A DNA stretch of 64,000 bases from Methanobrevibacter arboriphilus JCM 13429 = DSM 1125 (GCF_002072215.1 NZ_JXMW01000001.1:124001-188000), one strand, 5' to 3'. Positions 9,429 to 18,902 are shown, counted from the first letter of the stretch. The notes: generated by a model not told the origin, from the sequence alone. Numbers and translations are program-made.

Positions 9429-10703
9429 TTGACTCAAATGAAAGAAGCTAGAAAAGGCAACATAACTAAAGAAGTTGAAATTATAGCTAACGAGGAACAT
9501 ATTTCTCCTGAAAAACTTAGAAAGATGATTGCTATAGGTAAAGTTGTAATACCAAAAAATATCAACAGAAAAACAAAACCATGTGGAATTGGAGACAACT
9601 TGAAAACAAAAATCAATGCAAACATTGGATCATCAACAAAAATGGAAAATCTACCTCTTGAAATTGAAAAAGCTAAAACAGCAGTGAAATATGGTGCTGA
9701 TGCAGTAATGGATTTGAGTACTGGATCAAATCTTAAAGAATTTAGAGAAAAAATAATGGATGAAATAAATATCCCCATAGGAACTGTTCCAATATATGAA
9801 GCAGGAGTAGCTACACAAAAAAGAGGAGAGCCTATAACAAGTATGAGTGAAGAAGATATTTTTAAAGCCATTGAAAATCAAGCCAAAGAAGGTGTTGATT
9901 TTATGACACTTCACTGTGGTATAAATAAAGACCTTGTAGAAAAATTAACACATGCTAAAAGAACAATGGGGATTGTTAGTAGAGGAGGTACCTTTTTAGC
10001 ATCATGGATCCTTCATAATGGTATAGAAAACCCATTATATGAAAATTATGATTATATTCTTGAAATAGCAAATGAATATGATATTACATTAAGTTTAGGG
10101 GATGGATTAAGACCTGGCTGTCTTCAGGATGCAACAGATATCTCACAAATACAAGAATTAGTAAATCTTGGAACTTTAGTAAAAAAAGCACAAGATGCAT
10201 CAGTACAAAGTATGGTAGAAGGTCCAGGACATGTTCCAATGAACCAAATAGCATCAAATATGCAAATACAAAAAACTCTATGTTACGGTGCTCCTTTCTA
10301 TGTTCTTGGACCAATAGTGACTGATTTAGCTCCAGGATATGATCATATTACTTCTGCAATAGGAGGAGCTATAGCTGCACAATCAGGAGCTAATTTCTTA
10401 TGTTATGTTACACCTGCTGAACATCTATCAATTCCAAACCTTGAAGATGTAAAAGAAGGAGTTATTGCTTCTAAAATAGCAGCTCAAGCTGCAGATGTTG
10501 CAAAAGGATTAAATTCTGCATTAGAGAAAGAAAAAGATATGGCGATAGCTAGAAAAACATTTAATTGGGATAAACAGTTTGAACTTGCATTTGATAGAGA
10601 GAAATGTGAAAAATATCGTGAAAGCTGTCCAGTGGAAGAAGAAGATATGTGTTCCATGTGCGGAGAATACTGTGCTATTAGAATAGCAAAAGACGACTTT
10701 TAA
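9429..10703 (+). CDS. thiC: Phosphomethylpyrimidine synthase ThiC, 424 aa
   Basis: ThiC rearranges aminoimidazole ribotide to hydroxymethylpyrimidine phosphate for thiamine, using a radical SAM-type cluster. Conserved blocks include IGDNLKTKINANIG, GADAVMDLSTG, HCGINKD, SLGDGLRPGC, VEGPGHVPMNQ and TDLAPGYDHI. The cluster-binding cysteines are at the C-terminus in MCSMCGEYCAI, spaced C-x2-C-x3-C, one residue shorter than the C-x2-C-x4-C of E. coli ThiC. The start is probably the TTG at 9429, six to seven bases after agaggt; the ATG at 9438 is too far from that site to be preferred. Length fits the short archaeal form. The gene stands alone. Confidence 0.96.
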   Translation: MTQMKEARKGNITKEVEIIANEEHISPEKLRKMIAIGKVVIPKNINRKTKPCGIGDNLKTKINANIGSSTKMENLPLEIEKAKTAVKYGADAVMDLSTGSNLKEFREKIMDEINIPIGTVPIYEAGVATQKRGEPITSMSEEDIFKAIENQAKEGVDFMTLHCGINKDLVEKLTHAKRTMGIVSRGGTFLASWILHNGIENPLYENYDYILEIANEYDITLSLGDGLRPGCLQDATDISQIQELVNLGTLVKKAQDASVQSMVEGPGHVPMNQIASNMQIQKTLCYGAPFYVLGPIVTDLAPGYDHITSAIGGAIAAQSGANFLCYVTPAEHLSIPNLEDVKEGVIASKIAAQAADVAKGLNSALEKEKDMAIARKTFNWDKQFELAFDREKCEKYRESCPVEEEDMCSMCGEYCAIRIAKDDF

Positions 10704-10910
10704 AATTTTTTATAGGATTTTTAAAAAAATATTTATTTCAACAAAATAATGAATTAGCAAAATAATGAATTTTTAGTAAAATAATAAATTGTTATTAATA
10801 TAATGAATTTTCAGTAAAATAATAGAATAAATTAATATAATATGAATAATAAAAGTATAAATGAATCATTACTTAAAATTTAATAAAATTTAATAAAAGG
10901 AAGTTATAAA

Positions 10911-11189
10911 ATGAAATTAGAACATGTAGATGGTGAAAATAAAGGAAACATTGTTTTGTTTGCTTTGAGTACTTGTGGATGGTGTAAAAAAACAAGAATG
11001 CTAATTGAAAATCTTGGGGTAGAATACAATTACATTTATGTTGATTTAACAAATGGTGATGAAAGAGAAGAAGCTGTTGAAACTCTTAAACAATATAATC
11101 CAGACATTTCATTCCCAACATTAGTGATAAACGATACTGATACAATAATTGGATTCGAAGAGGATAAAATTAAAGCCAAATTAAGTTAA
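10911..11189 (+). CDS. Glutaredoxin/thioredoxin-like protein, 92 aa
   Basis: A single small thioredoxin-fold domain. The strand LFALSTCGWCKKTRML carries the active-site C-x-x-C (CGWC, around residues 22-25), and SFPTLVIND supplies the cis-proline. It begins after a good ribosome binding site (aaggaag, eight bases before the ATG). The next gene, 68 bases downstream on the same strand, encodes a ferredoxin:thioredoxin reductase, so this protein is a likely electron acceptor of that enzyme. In methanogens such small redoxins reduce disulfides in enzymes after oxidative stress. Function as a dithiol redoxin is well supported; its targets are unknown. Confidence 0.9.
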   Translation: MKLEHVDGENKGNIVLFALSTCGWCKKTRMLIENLGVEYNYIYVDLTNGDEREEAVETLKQYNPDISFPTLVINDTDTIIGFEEDKIKAKLS

Positions 11190-11257
11190 AAACTTAAAAA
11201 TTAATAAAAGTGATGTATCAAGCATAAAAGAGTAAATATAAGGAAAAAAGGGATATT

Positions 11258-11746
11258 ATGGGTCAAGCTTATGATAACTTTAAAAAAGAAGCCGAATCTT
11301 CTGGTTATAATGTCAATGCTGATGTGGAATTTGTAGAGATGTTGCTTGAAAACATTGATGTTAATATTGAAAGATATGGATATGGAGCTTGTCCTTGTAG
11401 ATTAGCATCAGGAGAAAAAGAAAAAGATCTTGATTTGATTTGTCCCTGTGATTACAGAGATGAGGATTTAGATAATTATGGAGCCTGCTTCTGTGCATTA
11501 TATGTTACTCAAGATGTTTTAGATGGTAAAAAAAAGTTAACATCAATACCAGATAGGAGGTTGAAGGAATTGGAACTTAAAAAAAATAAAAAGACTCAAT
11601 CAAACGAAGATAATGTTTCATCTCTTAATTTTGAGTTTCCTGTGTGGAGATGCAAAGTTTGTGGATATTTATGTAGTAGACCAAAACCTCCAAATAAATG
11701 TCCAATCTGTAAAGTAGATGCTGAAAGATTTGAACAAATATTGTAA
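11258..11746 (+). CDS. Ferredoxin:thioredoxin reductase catalytic chain fused to rubredoxin-like domain
   Basis: Residues 1-110 match the FTR catalytic subunit: YGACPCRLASG, then DLICPCDYRDED and YGACFCALYV. These give the C-x-C pairs that hold the [4Fe-4S] cluster and the redox disulfide; the last pair is CFC where plant enzymes have CHC. A linker of charged residues (about 110-128) joins a C-terminal rubredoxin-like domain with WRCKVCGYLC and NKCPICK, two C-x-x-C zinc or iron ligands. The fusion suggests electrons pass through the rubredoxin-like domain, or that the domain docks a partner. The preceding redoxin gene is the obvious substrate. The ribosome binding site aaggaaaaaaggg precedes the ATG. 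Confidence 0.9.
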   Translation: MGQAYDNFKKEAESSGYNVNADVEFVEMLLENIDVNIERYGYGACPCRLASGEKEKDLDLICPCDYRDEDLDNYGACFCALYVTQDVLDGKKKLTSIPDRRLKELELKKNKKTQSNEDNVSSLNFEFPVWRCKVCGYLCSRPKPPNKCPICKVDAERFEQIL

Positions 11747-12177
11747 TTTAACATAATATTTATTCAAATTAATTTTTATTTTTAATATAATTACTATTTT
11801 AACAATTTTAATATTTTAACAATTTTATCTTTAATTGTAATTATTAATATTTAAAATTATTTGATTTTAGTCTTTAATTATCTTAGTCTTTAATTATTTG
11901 AATCTTTAATTATTTAGCTATTTAATTATTTGACTTTAATTTTTAAATTTTAAATTTTTAAACTTTAAATTTTTCATAAAATATCTTTTTATAATATATA
12001 AATTTATTATAGTACTCAATTTCAATCCTATAACTTTAATATTTATAATATTAAATATTTATAGTATTATAATAGATAATTATTAGTTATTGAAATATGA
12101 TAGTAATGGATAGTAAATCAAAACATAAATCGATAATTATTTGCTAGAATATACTGATAAAACAAGGTAAAGGTAAA
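11747..12177. other. Intergenic region, nothing recognised
   Basis: AT-rich. It begins with a stretch of repeated ttttaat/tttaattat steps (about 11770-11960). A weak TATA-like tttttataatatata sits near 11985. The ligase ribosome binding site (aaggtaaagg) is at the end. Confidence 0.55.
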
Positions 12178-13830
12178 ATGAAGTATAAAAAACTAGTTGA
12201 TGTATATGAATCATTGGCTGCAACAACAAAGCGTTTGGAAAAAACAAGCATATTATCTGAATTTTTTAAAGAAGTAGATACTGAAACACTCCCCAAAGTT
12301 GTTCTTATGGCCTTAGGTACAGTTTTTCCTCCATGGTGTGAAGAAGAACAAGGTTTAGCTGATAAATTACTTATGAAATCAATAGCAAATGTTGTGGGTG
12401 TTTCAATAAATAAAGTAGAGGACCAAGTAAGAGAACAAGGAGATATTGGTGGAGCTGCTGAAGAATTGTATAAAAATAAATCTCAAACTACTTTCTTTTT
12501 TAAACCTCTCGAGATAGATTTTGTATTTAATAATCTTAGAAAATTAACTAAAATCTCTGGTGATAGGTCAACATCAAGGAAAATAGCTATTGTTTTAGAA
12601 CTTTTATCATCTGCTACAGCAACTGAAGCAAAATATATATCAAGAACTATAATTGAAGAGCTTAGGATAGGGGTTGGAGAAGGAACAATACGTGACGCAA
12701 TTTCACAAGCATTTGAAGTAGAAAAATCAGTTGCAGATCGTGCACATATGCTTACAAATGATTTAGGACTAGTAGCTAAAGTAGCTAAAGAAGAAGGAGA
12801 AAATGGACTCAAAAAATTGAATTTAAGTCCTGGTAAGCCAGTAAAACCTATGTTAGCTCAGCTTTCAGAGGGAATAGCTATTAGTGTTGAAGAAATGGGA
12901 GAAGCTATCTGTGAAACAAAATATGATGGAATAAGAGTTCAAATACATAAAAAAGATGATGAAATAAACCTATTTACCCGTCGACTTGAAAATATTAGTA
13001 AAGCAATTCCTGAAATGGTAGATTATATTAGAGAATCATTCCCCAACCAAGATTTTATAGCTGAAGGCGAAATAATTGCTACAAAAAACAATAATCCTAT
13101 CTCTTTTCAGTATATGCTGCAAAGAGTAAGAAGAAAATACAATATTGAAAAAGCAATTGAAGATGTACCACTCAAATTATATCTTTTTGACCTCCTATAT
13201 TTTAAAGAACCAATGATAGATAATCCATTAGAAATAAGGCGTGCAACACTTGAATCTATTGTTAAAACCGAAAAAAGCCAAATAAACCTTAGCAAAATGA
13301 TTAAAGTCACAGTTGAAAATATTTCAGATGCTCAAACACTTTTTAATGAGTCTATATCTAAAGGGCATGAAGGAATTATGATAAAAAATCCAAAAGAACC
13401 ATATATTCCTGGAATACGTGGCAAAAAAATGTTAAAATTTAAGGCTGAACCAGAAACATTAGATGTAGTAGTGGTGGGTGGAACTTACGGTGTTGGAAAA
13501 AGAGCAAACTTTATTGGATCATATAAAGTAGCTTTAGCTGATGAAAATGGTGGTTTAAAAACACTAGCACATGTAGCTACTGGTTTAGATGATGAAACAT
13601 TAGCAGAACTAACTAACCTCATGAAAAAATACAAAATTGTAGAAAAAGGTACAAAGATAAACGTTGAGCCAAGAATAATTCTAGAAATTGCATATAGTGA
13701 GATAGTTAAAAGTCCTGAATATGAAGCAGGATACTCTTTAAGATTTCCAGTAGTAAAAAGAATTAGGGAAGATAAAGGACTAGCAGATATTGATACTGTG
13801 GAACGTTTAAAATCTATGTTTAAAGGATAG
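12178..13830 (+). CDS. lig: ATP-dependent DNA ligase, 550 aa
   Basis: Archaeal replicative ligase of the eukaryotic ligase I type. The N-terminal DNA-binding domain spans about residues 1-225. The adenylation domain follows, with motif I CETKYDGIRVQ; the lysine adenylated in the first step is Lys248. Later motifs include FTRRLENIS (motif III region), AEGEIIA, EGIMIKNP (motif IV) and MLKFKAEPETLDVVVVGG (motif V). The OB-fold domain ends near FPVVKRIREDKG. It seals nicks in duplex DNA using ATP and acts with PCNA at Okazaki fragments. Length is typical for the family. The ATG follows aaggtaaagg. Neighbours are unrelated. Confidence 0.97.
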   Translation: MKYKKLVDVYESLAATTKRLEKTSILSEFFKEVDTETLPKVVLMALGTVFPPWCEEEQGLADKLLMKSIANVVGVSINKVEDQVREQGDIGGAAEELYKNKSQTTFFFKPLEIDFVFNNLRKLTKISGDRSTSRKIAIVLELLSSATATEAKYISRTIIEELRIGVGEGTIRDAISQAFEVEKSVADRAHMLTNDLGLVAKVAKEEGENGLKKLNLSPGKPVKPMLAQLSEGIAISVEEMGEAICETKYDGIRVQIHKKDDEINLFTRRLENISKAIPEMVDYIRESFPNQDFIAEGEIIATKNNNPISFQYMLQRVRRKYNIEKAIEDVPLKLYLFDLLYFKEPMIDNPLEIRRATLESIVKTEKSQINLSKMIKVTVENISDAQTLFNESISKGHEGIMIKNPKEPYIPGIRGKKMLKFKAEPETLDVVVVGGTYGVGKRANFIGSYKVALADENGGLKTLAHVATGLDDETLAELTNLMKKYKIVEKGTKINVEPRIILEIAYSEIVKSPEYEAGYSLRFPVVKRIREDKGLADIDTVERLKSMFKG

Positions 13831-14359
13831 GATGAATAAATAATTATCTTCCCATTAATATTATATCTATTTATTATATCTATTTATTATTTCTATTGAT
13901 TACTATATATGTTTTATTTCCATATTAATTATTATATATTATTTATTTTTTAAATTATATCATGTTTCATTATCATTATATTAAATTCACATATCCTATT
14001 AGTTATTGTTTTTATTAAAGCTAAAATTTCTATTATAATTTCTTATAATTAATATTTCTACTACTCTCACTATTTCTATTATCTCCACTATTTATCATAA
14101 CTATCATAGCCATTATTCTTATTAATTTATTTTATTATTTGCTATAGCTATTTTTAAAATGAATAAATTTTCTAAGAAGAAGATAAATTTTACAATAAAA
14201 TAAGAATTTATTAATTGTAAAACAATCAAAAAGAGAAAAATTCAAATTATTAAGATAATTGAGTAAGATTTAAATATTATTTTTCCTCAAACATTCATAA
14301 AGATAATTAAAATATTGTTTTAAAATATTTAATCTAAAATAAAAAATTAGGATGTTAAA
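13831..14359. other. Intergenic region, nothing recognised
   Basis: The first half is pyrimidine-biased on the plus strand (cttcc, ctatt, ctcact, ctccact steps); the second half is A-rich. No gene, hairpin or promoter is convincing. A weak ribosome binding site (aggatg) precedes the next ATG. Confidence 0.55.
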
Positions 14360-14758
14360 ATGGAAATAACAGATGAAAAAATATTTAAAATAGCTTTAAT
14401 AACAACAATAATTGGATTAATAGGAATGATTATTTTTGCAGGAGAAATAAATCCCAAAGAAGTGATTATAAAAGATATAGATAGAGGAATGATAGATGAA
14501 GAGGTTACGATTACTGGAAATATAGATAAGATACAAAAATCATCAAATGGAAAAAATTACATTCTAACTCTTAATGATGGTTCTGGAAGAATAAATATGA
14601 TGATATTTGAATCTACAATAACAAAATTTGCAGAAAATGAGGTTAACCTTGAAAATTTCGAAAATAAAAAGGTCATAGTTACAGGAACGGTTACTGAATT
14701 TAAATCAACAATGGAATTAATTATACATGATTCAAATTCCATCAAGATAGAAAACTAA
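14360..14758 (+). CDS. Membrane-anchored OB-fold protein, 132 aa
   Basis: One hydrophobic segment at residues 10-28 (IALITTIIGLIGMIIFAG) is followed by an OB-fold domain of the tRNA_anti/nucleic-acid-binding type: EEVTITGNIDKI, then NYILTLNDGSGRINMMIF and KKVIVTGTVTEF. The layout is an N-terminal anchor with a soluble domain, probably facing out of the cell. Similar short OB-fold proteins occur in many methanogens without assigned function. They may bind nucleic acid or simply be secreted OB-fold modules. The ATG follows aggatgtt at good distance. No operon partner. Confidence 0.78.
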   Translation: MEITDEKIFKIALITTIIGLIGMIIFAGEINPKEVIIKDIDRGMIDEEVTITGNIDKIQKSSNGKNYILTLNDGSGRINMMIFESTITKFAENEVNLENFENKKVIVTGTVTEFKSTMELIIHDSNSIKIEN

Positions 14759-15112
14759 AAATTCTATATCTAACAAATTATATTCAATGAATTATTATAA
14801 TAAAATATTATTCTAATTAATTATTATAATAAATTATATTCAGTATATTCTATCCAATTAACATTTATTATAATAATAATTTAATTAAGCTTAAAATAGA
14901 ATTAAATTTAATAGAATGAAACTAAAATAGAAATTAAATGTGTAAAAACAGGAAAATATAAGTAAATAGAAGAATTAAATTTATATCCAAAATCATTAAT
15001 AATATAATAATTAAATATATCAAATAAGAAAGTTATAAAAATTTATTTAATCAATGAAAAAACTTCAATAAACTATATTATAATTATAAAAAGAATTTAA
15101 AAGGTTATTACA
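14759..15112. other. Intergenic region, nothing recognised
   Basis: AT-rich spacer with attattataataaa repeats near 14785-14840. It contains the ribosome binding site aaaggtta just before the next ATG. Confidence 0.5.
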
Positions 15113-16492
15113 ATGAAAAAACGATTATTTGGGACATTTGGTGTAAGAAGAACAGCTAATGACGTTTTAACACCAGAATTTGCATCAAAGCTAGCTGCAA
15201 GTTATGGTACTTTAATCAAAGGGAAAGTAGCTATTGGAGGAGATACTAGAACAACGACACCAATGATAAAACATGCCATAATTGCAGGACTTATGTCCTC
15301 TGGATGTGATGTTATAGATTTAGGAATCCTACCAACCCCTGCAGTACAGTATGCTGTTCGAAATTATTACGATGGAGGAATAATAGTCACTGCATCCCAC
15401 AACCCTCCAAAATACAATGGTATTAAATTTGTTGATAAATATGGTATAGGTTTAAGTGATACTGATGAAATAGCTATTGAAAATATATATTTTGATGGTG
15501 AAGTAGATCGTGCATCTTGGAAATCTATTGGAAATCTTTTTAAAAATGATAAAATAATCGAAGAATACATAGAAGAAGTTCTTAAAAGAGTTGATGTTAA
15601 ATCAATTCAAGAGGCTAAATTAAAAGTTGTTCTTGATTGTGGATCAGGAGCAGGATGTTTTACTGCACCAATTATTTTAAGAAGACTTGGATGTGAATTG
15701 ATAACATTAAATTCTCAAGCAGATGGATTTTTCCCTGGTCGTGACCCAGAACCGATTGAAGCAAATTTAGGTGATTTAATATCTGCTGTTAAAAATTTAG
15801 GTGCAGATTTAGGAATAGCCCATGATGGGGATGCTGATAGAACAATATGTATTGATGAGAAAGGAAATTTTGTTCTTGGTGATAAATCATTCTCTTTAGT
15901 TCAAAAAAGAATGTTAAAAGAAAAAAATGAAAATTTAGCTCATGAAAACACTACAAATATAATTGTAACTACAGTTGCTACCTCAACAGCAATATATGAT
16001 ATTGCAAAAGAAAATAATGGAGAAGTAATAGCTACTGCTGTAGGAGATCTTCTAGTAGCTCGAAAATTAAAAGAAGAAAATGGCCTATTTGGTGGAGAAG
16101 AAAACGGAGGATTAATTTTCCCAGACTTCGTATATGGAAGAGATGCAGCACTTTCAGCAGCAAAAATATTAGAAATAATGGCTATAGAAAACAAAAAATT
16201 ATCAGAACTTGTAGAAGAGCTTCCAGTATATTATTCAGAAAAAATGAAATGTGAATGTGAAGATGATAAAAAACAAGAAGTTATGGAAAAAGTTGCAGGT
16301 GAAGTAGCTAACCTCGGATATACCATCGATACAACTGATGGCGTTAAAATCTTTAAAAATGAGGGTTGGGTTATAATTCGTCCTTCTGGTACTGAACCAA
16401 TATTTAGATGTTTTTCTGAAAGCAATTCCCAAAAAACAGCTATTGAAATGGCTGAATGGGGAATATCATTGATTGAAAAATTCAAAAATTAG
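15113..16492 (+). CDS. Phosphohexomutase, phosphoglucosamine-mutase family, 459 aa
   Basis: One of two alpha-D-phosphohexomutases in the window. The catalytic phosphoserine motif is TASHNPPKYNGIK, with Ser95. The metal loop is DGDADRT, the sugar-recognition loop is GEENGG, and the phosphate-binding loop near the C-terminus is RPSGTEP. The N-terminal motif is FGTFGVRR, where the paralogue at 22607-23989 and bacterial GlmM have FGTSGIRG. Members interconvert hexose-6- and hexose-1-phosphates; the EENGG loop is closer to glucosamine or mannose enzymes, so the exact sugar is open. The gene stands alone, away from the glmU-glmM pair, which suggests a different substrate from the second copy. The ribosome binding site aaaggtt precedes the ATG. 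Confidence 0.9.
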   Translation: MKKRLFGTFGVRRTANDVLTPEFASKLAASYGTLIKGKVAIGGDTRTTTPMIKHAIIAGLMSSGCDVIDLGILPTPAVQYAVRNYYDGGIIVTASHNPPKYNGIKFVDKYGIGLSDTDEIAIENIYFDGEVDRASWKSIGNLFKNDKIIEEYIEEVLKRVDVKSIQEAKLKVVLDCGSGAGCFTAPIILRRLGCELITLNSQADGFFPGRDPEPIEANLGDLISAVKNLGADLGIAHDGDADRTICIDEKGNFVLGDKSFSLVQKRMLKEKNENLAHENTTNIIVTTVATSTAIYDIAKENNGEVIATAVGDLLVARKLKEENGLFGGEENGGLIFPDFVYGRDAALSAAKILEIMAIENKKLSELVEELPVYYSEKMKCECEDDKKQEVMEKVAGEVANLGYTIDTTDGVKIFKNEGWVIIRPSGTEPIFRCFSESNSQKTAIEMAEWGISLIEKFKN

Positions 16493-16565
16493 TGATTAAT
16501 ATAAAAATAGAATAATATCTCTATAAATTTTTCCATAATTTCTTCTATAGAACTTTATATAAAGC

Positions 16566-17714
16566 TTATAAATTCTCCAAACATTCATCTCTTAAAACTC
16601 TAGCATCATCATTATTAGGATCTATTGCTAATACTTTAGTAAAACTTTCCATTGCTTCTTGAAATCTATTTAATTCCATTAAAACAACTCCTTTATTAAG
16701 TATAAAATAGCTTGGGTCTTCTGAATTATTATTGGCAATTTCTATAGCTTTATCATAAGATTCCAATGCTTCATCAAATCTTCCAAGATCTAAAAGAGCA
16801 TTGCCTTTTCTATTTTGTGTTTCAGCATCCACTTCATCATCATCAAAACACAATTCTAATGCCATATCGTATGACTTTAAGGCTTCTTCTAATTCTTCCA
16901 TTTCAGAAAGCAAATTTCCACGAGCATTCCAAACTTCAGGATTTTTACTATCTATTTTTAATAAATCATCATAGATATCAATAGCTTCGTTAAATTTTCC
17001 TAAAACTTCCAAAATAAATCCTCTCCAATATAAAACAACAGGATTTTTAGGATTTATTTTCATTGCATTATTATTAGCATTCAAAGCTTCTTCAGGATCA
17101 CCATAATTAAGAAGAGCAATAGATTTATTATTCCAAATATATTCATTTTTAGGCTCTATTTTCAAAGCTTTATTATAGCATTCAATAGCCTCCTCAAACT
17201 TACCTAAACGAGATAAATTATCTCCTCTCTTATTTAGTAAATAAACATCTTCAGGATCAAATTTTAAAGCAGCAGTATAACACAGAGCAGATTTATCATA
17301 TTTACCACTATCAAATAATATATCTGCTCTTTGAGTCACCATTGCTTTTTCATCAATCTTTTCACCTTCCCATTTATTAACATCTAATTTTTTAAAACGA
17401 ATTATTTGAAATATATCTTCTTCATCAATACCATTAACATACATCTTTTTAAATTCTTTAATCATATCTTGAGAACTATCATATCCTTCTTCTTTAGCTA
17501 TTTTATCATTATTTTTTAAATCTTTGAATGAAATTAGCTTGACATCAGTAACTTCAGCTTCAAATATTTTCTTTTTTTCTTTAGAAACTAAATTCCAATA
17601 GCAATGTAACCTATCTCCAACTTTAAGAGGATTTTTCCATAACTTTCTAATAGTCATTGTTTTTTTGCCAGTTATGAGGTCTATGTCTTGGCTTCCAAAT
17701 GATATGATTGGCAT
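16566..17714 (-). CDS. ASCH-like domain plus TPR repeats, 382 aa
   Basis: Two parts. Residues 1-115 look like an ASCH domain (ASC-1 homology, PUA-like fold): GKKTMTIRKLWKNPLKVGDRL, a later charged segment around EGYDSSQDMIKEFKKMY, and FQIIRFKKL at the end. ASCH domains bind RNA or modified nucleotides. Residues 125-382 are about seven tetratricopeptide repeats with the usual W/L-G-Y-A-F-A-P pattern, for example KFEEAIECYNKALKIEPKN. The start at 17714 has an excellent ggagga ribosome binding site six bases upstream, so I prefer it over the first in-frame start at 17744. The combination suggests an RNA-linked scaffold. The role is unknown. Confidence 0.85.
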   Translation of the reverse strand: MPIISFGSQDIDLITGKKTMTIRKLWKNPLKVGDRLHCYWNLVSKEKKKIFEAEVTDVKLISFKDLKNNDKIAKEEGYDSSQDMIKEFKKMYVNGIDEEDIFQIIRFKKLDVNKWEGEKIDEKAMVTQRADILFDSGKYDKSALCYTAALKFDPEDVYLLNKRGDNLSRLGKFEEAIECYNKALKIEPKNEYIWNNKSIALLNYGDPEEALNANNNAMKINPKNPVVLYWRGFILEVLGKFNEAIDIYDDLLKIDSKNPEVWNARGNLLSEMEELEEALKSYDMALELCFDDDEVDAETQNRKGNALLDLGRFDEALESYDKAIEIANNNSEDPSYFILNKGVVLMELNRFQEAMESFTKVLAIDPNNDDARVLRDECLENL

Positions 17715-18038
17715 TATCTTCCTCCAAATAAAAGAATACTTCAATAAAATTATATGTATCTATTGTTTTATATAAAATAATTAAAGTTTCTATTAATAAT
17801 ATGGTATTATTTAGGATTTGGTTTAGTAATTTATAAATTATTATATATTATAAAATTAGTATATTATAAATTAGTATATTATAAATTAGTAATATTATAA
17901 AATTAATAATTATAAATCAGTATATGTTATAAATTAATATATCACAAATTAAAGTAAATATTACAAATTATCATAATGTTAATATTTAGTAAGAAATATT
18001 AGTAAATATTATGATAATATATATTAATTTATAAATTA
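17715..18038. other. Intergenic region with short repeats
   Basis: Several direct copies of ttataaattagtatat and variants lie at 17830-17950, a degenerate 14-20-bp repeat. No gene. Confidence 0.55.
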
Positions 18039-18737
18039 CTAAATACACTCTTCTCCAAACTCTGATGTTTTTACTTTTACTTTTTTTAAAATAGGCTTTA
18101 TTTCTTTAGCTAATTCTTTAAGTTCTGAAGGATTTGGATTTTTAACATCTTTTAAATTTTCATCTAATACATTATTATTTCTAAATTGTTGTAATGTATA
18201 AACATCACAATCAATTTCACGAGAAATTTGTTTAATATCTTCATGATTCAAAAGTGTAGGGACATAAGTAGTTCTACACTCTAAAAAAGTATTTTTACTG
18301 TTATTAATTATTTTCATACTTTTTTCAACATTTTTACCAATATCTGAACCTATAATTTCCCCATATTTATCAAATGGAGCTTTAATATCCACAGCAACAT
18401 AATCAGTGAAATTTAAAATTTTTTTTATGCGTCTAGGATAACAACCACTTGTATCAACTTTGGTCTTAAGACCTAAAGACTTTGAATATTTTAATACTTC
18501 AATTGTATTATCTAACTGAACCAAAGGTTCTCCTCCAGATATTACAACAGCATCTATATAATCTGAAGAATCACTAATAATTCCCAAAATATCCTCCAAA
18601 GGTGTTTCTTCACCAGTTTCCAATAATTCTGCATTATGACAATATGGACATCTTAAAGGACAATGTGCCATAAATATAACTAAAGATATCTTTCCATTAT
18701 ACTCAACTGAAGATATTAAAGTTCCTCCTGTTTCCAT
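18039..18737 (-). CDS. nrdG: Anaerobic ribonucleotide reductase activase-type radical SAM protein, 232 aa
   Basis: The radical SAM motif is CPLRCPYCHN (C-x3-C-x2-C), close to the N-terminus in MAHCPLRCPYCHNAEL. It is followed by AVVISGGEPLVQLD, the GGE motif for SAM binding, and VDIKAPFDKYG. This matches the archaeal NrdG2 subfamily, proposed to install the glycyl radical on anaerobic ribonucleotide reductase NrdD. The nrdD gene is not in the window, so the partner is inferred. The ATG at 18737 is preceded by gtgataat, part of a GGTGAT-type binding site. The ending contains several lysine-rich motifs and a C-terminal GEECI. Queuosine-type radical SAM enzymes are the main alternative but lack this layout. 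Confidence 0.85.
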   Translation of the reverse strand: METGGTLISSVEYNGKISLVIFMAHCPLRCPYCHNAELLETGEETPLEDILGIISDSSDYIDAVVISGGEPLVQLDNTIEVLKYSKSLGLKTKVDTSGCYPRRIKKILNFTDYVAVDIKAPFDKYGEIIGSDIGKNVEKSMKIINNSKNTFLECRTTYVPTLLNHEDIKQISREIDCDVYTLQQFRNNNVLDENLKDVKNPNPSELKELAKEIKPILKKVKVKTSEFGEECI

Positions 18738-18780
18738 ATTATCACAAATTACCCCATATTATATATTACTAAAATATTAT

Positions 18781-18902
18781 ATATTTACATATCATATATC
18801 TACATTATACATTTACATATTACATAATGTATTATACGTCCCTATTATGCATTTAAATATTACATAATGTATTATACATCTATATTATAAATTTAAATAT
18901 TA
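18781..18902. repeat. 40-bp tandem repeat ending at the hisC stop codon
   Basis: The core tattacataatgtattatac occurs at about 18819 and again 40 bases later at about 18859. A weaker copy lies on each side. The last copy overlaps the hisC stop codon (18900-18902). Confidence 0.7.
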
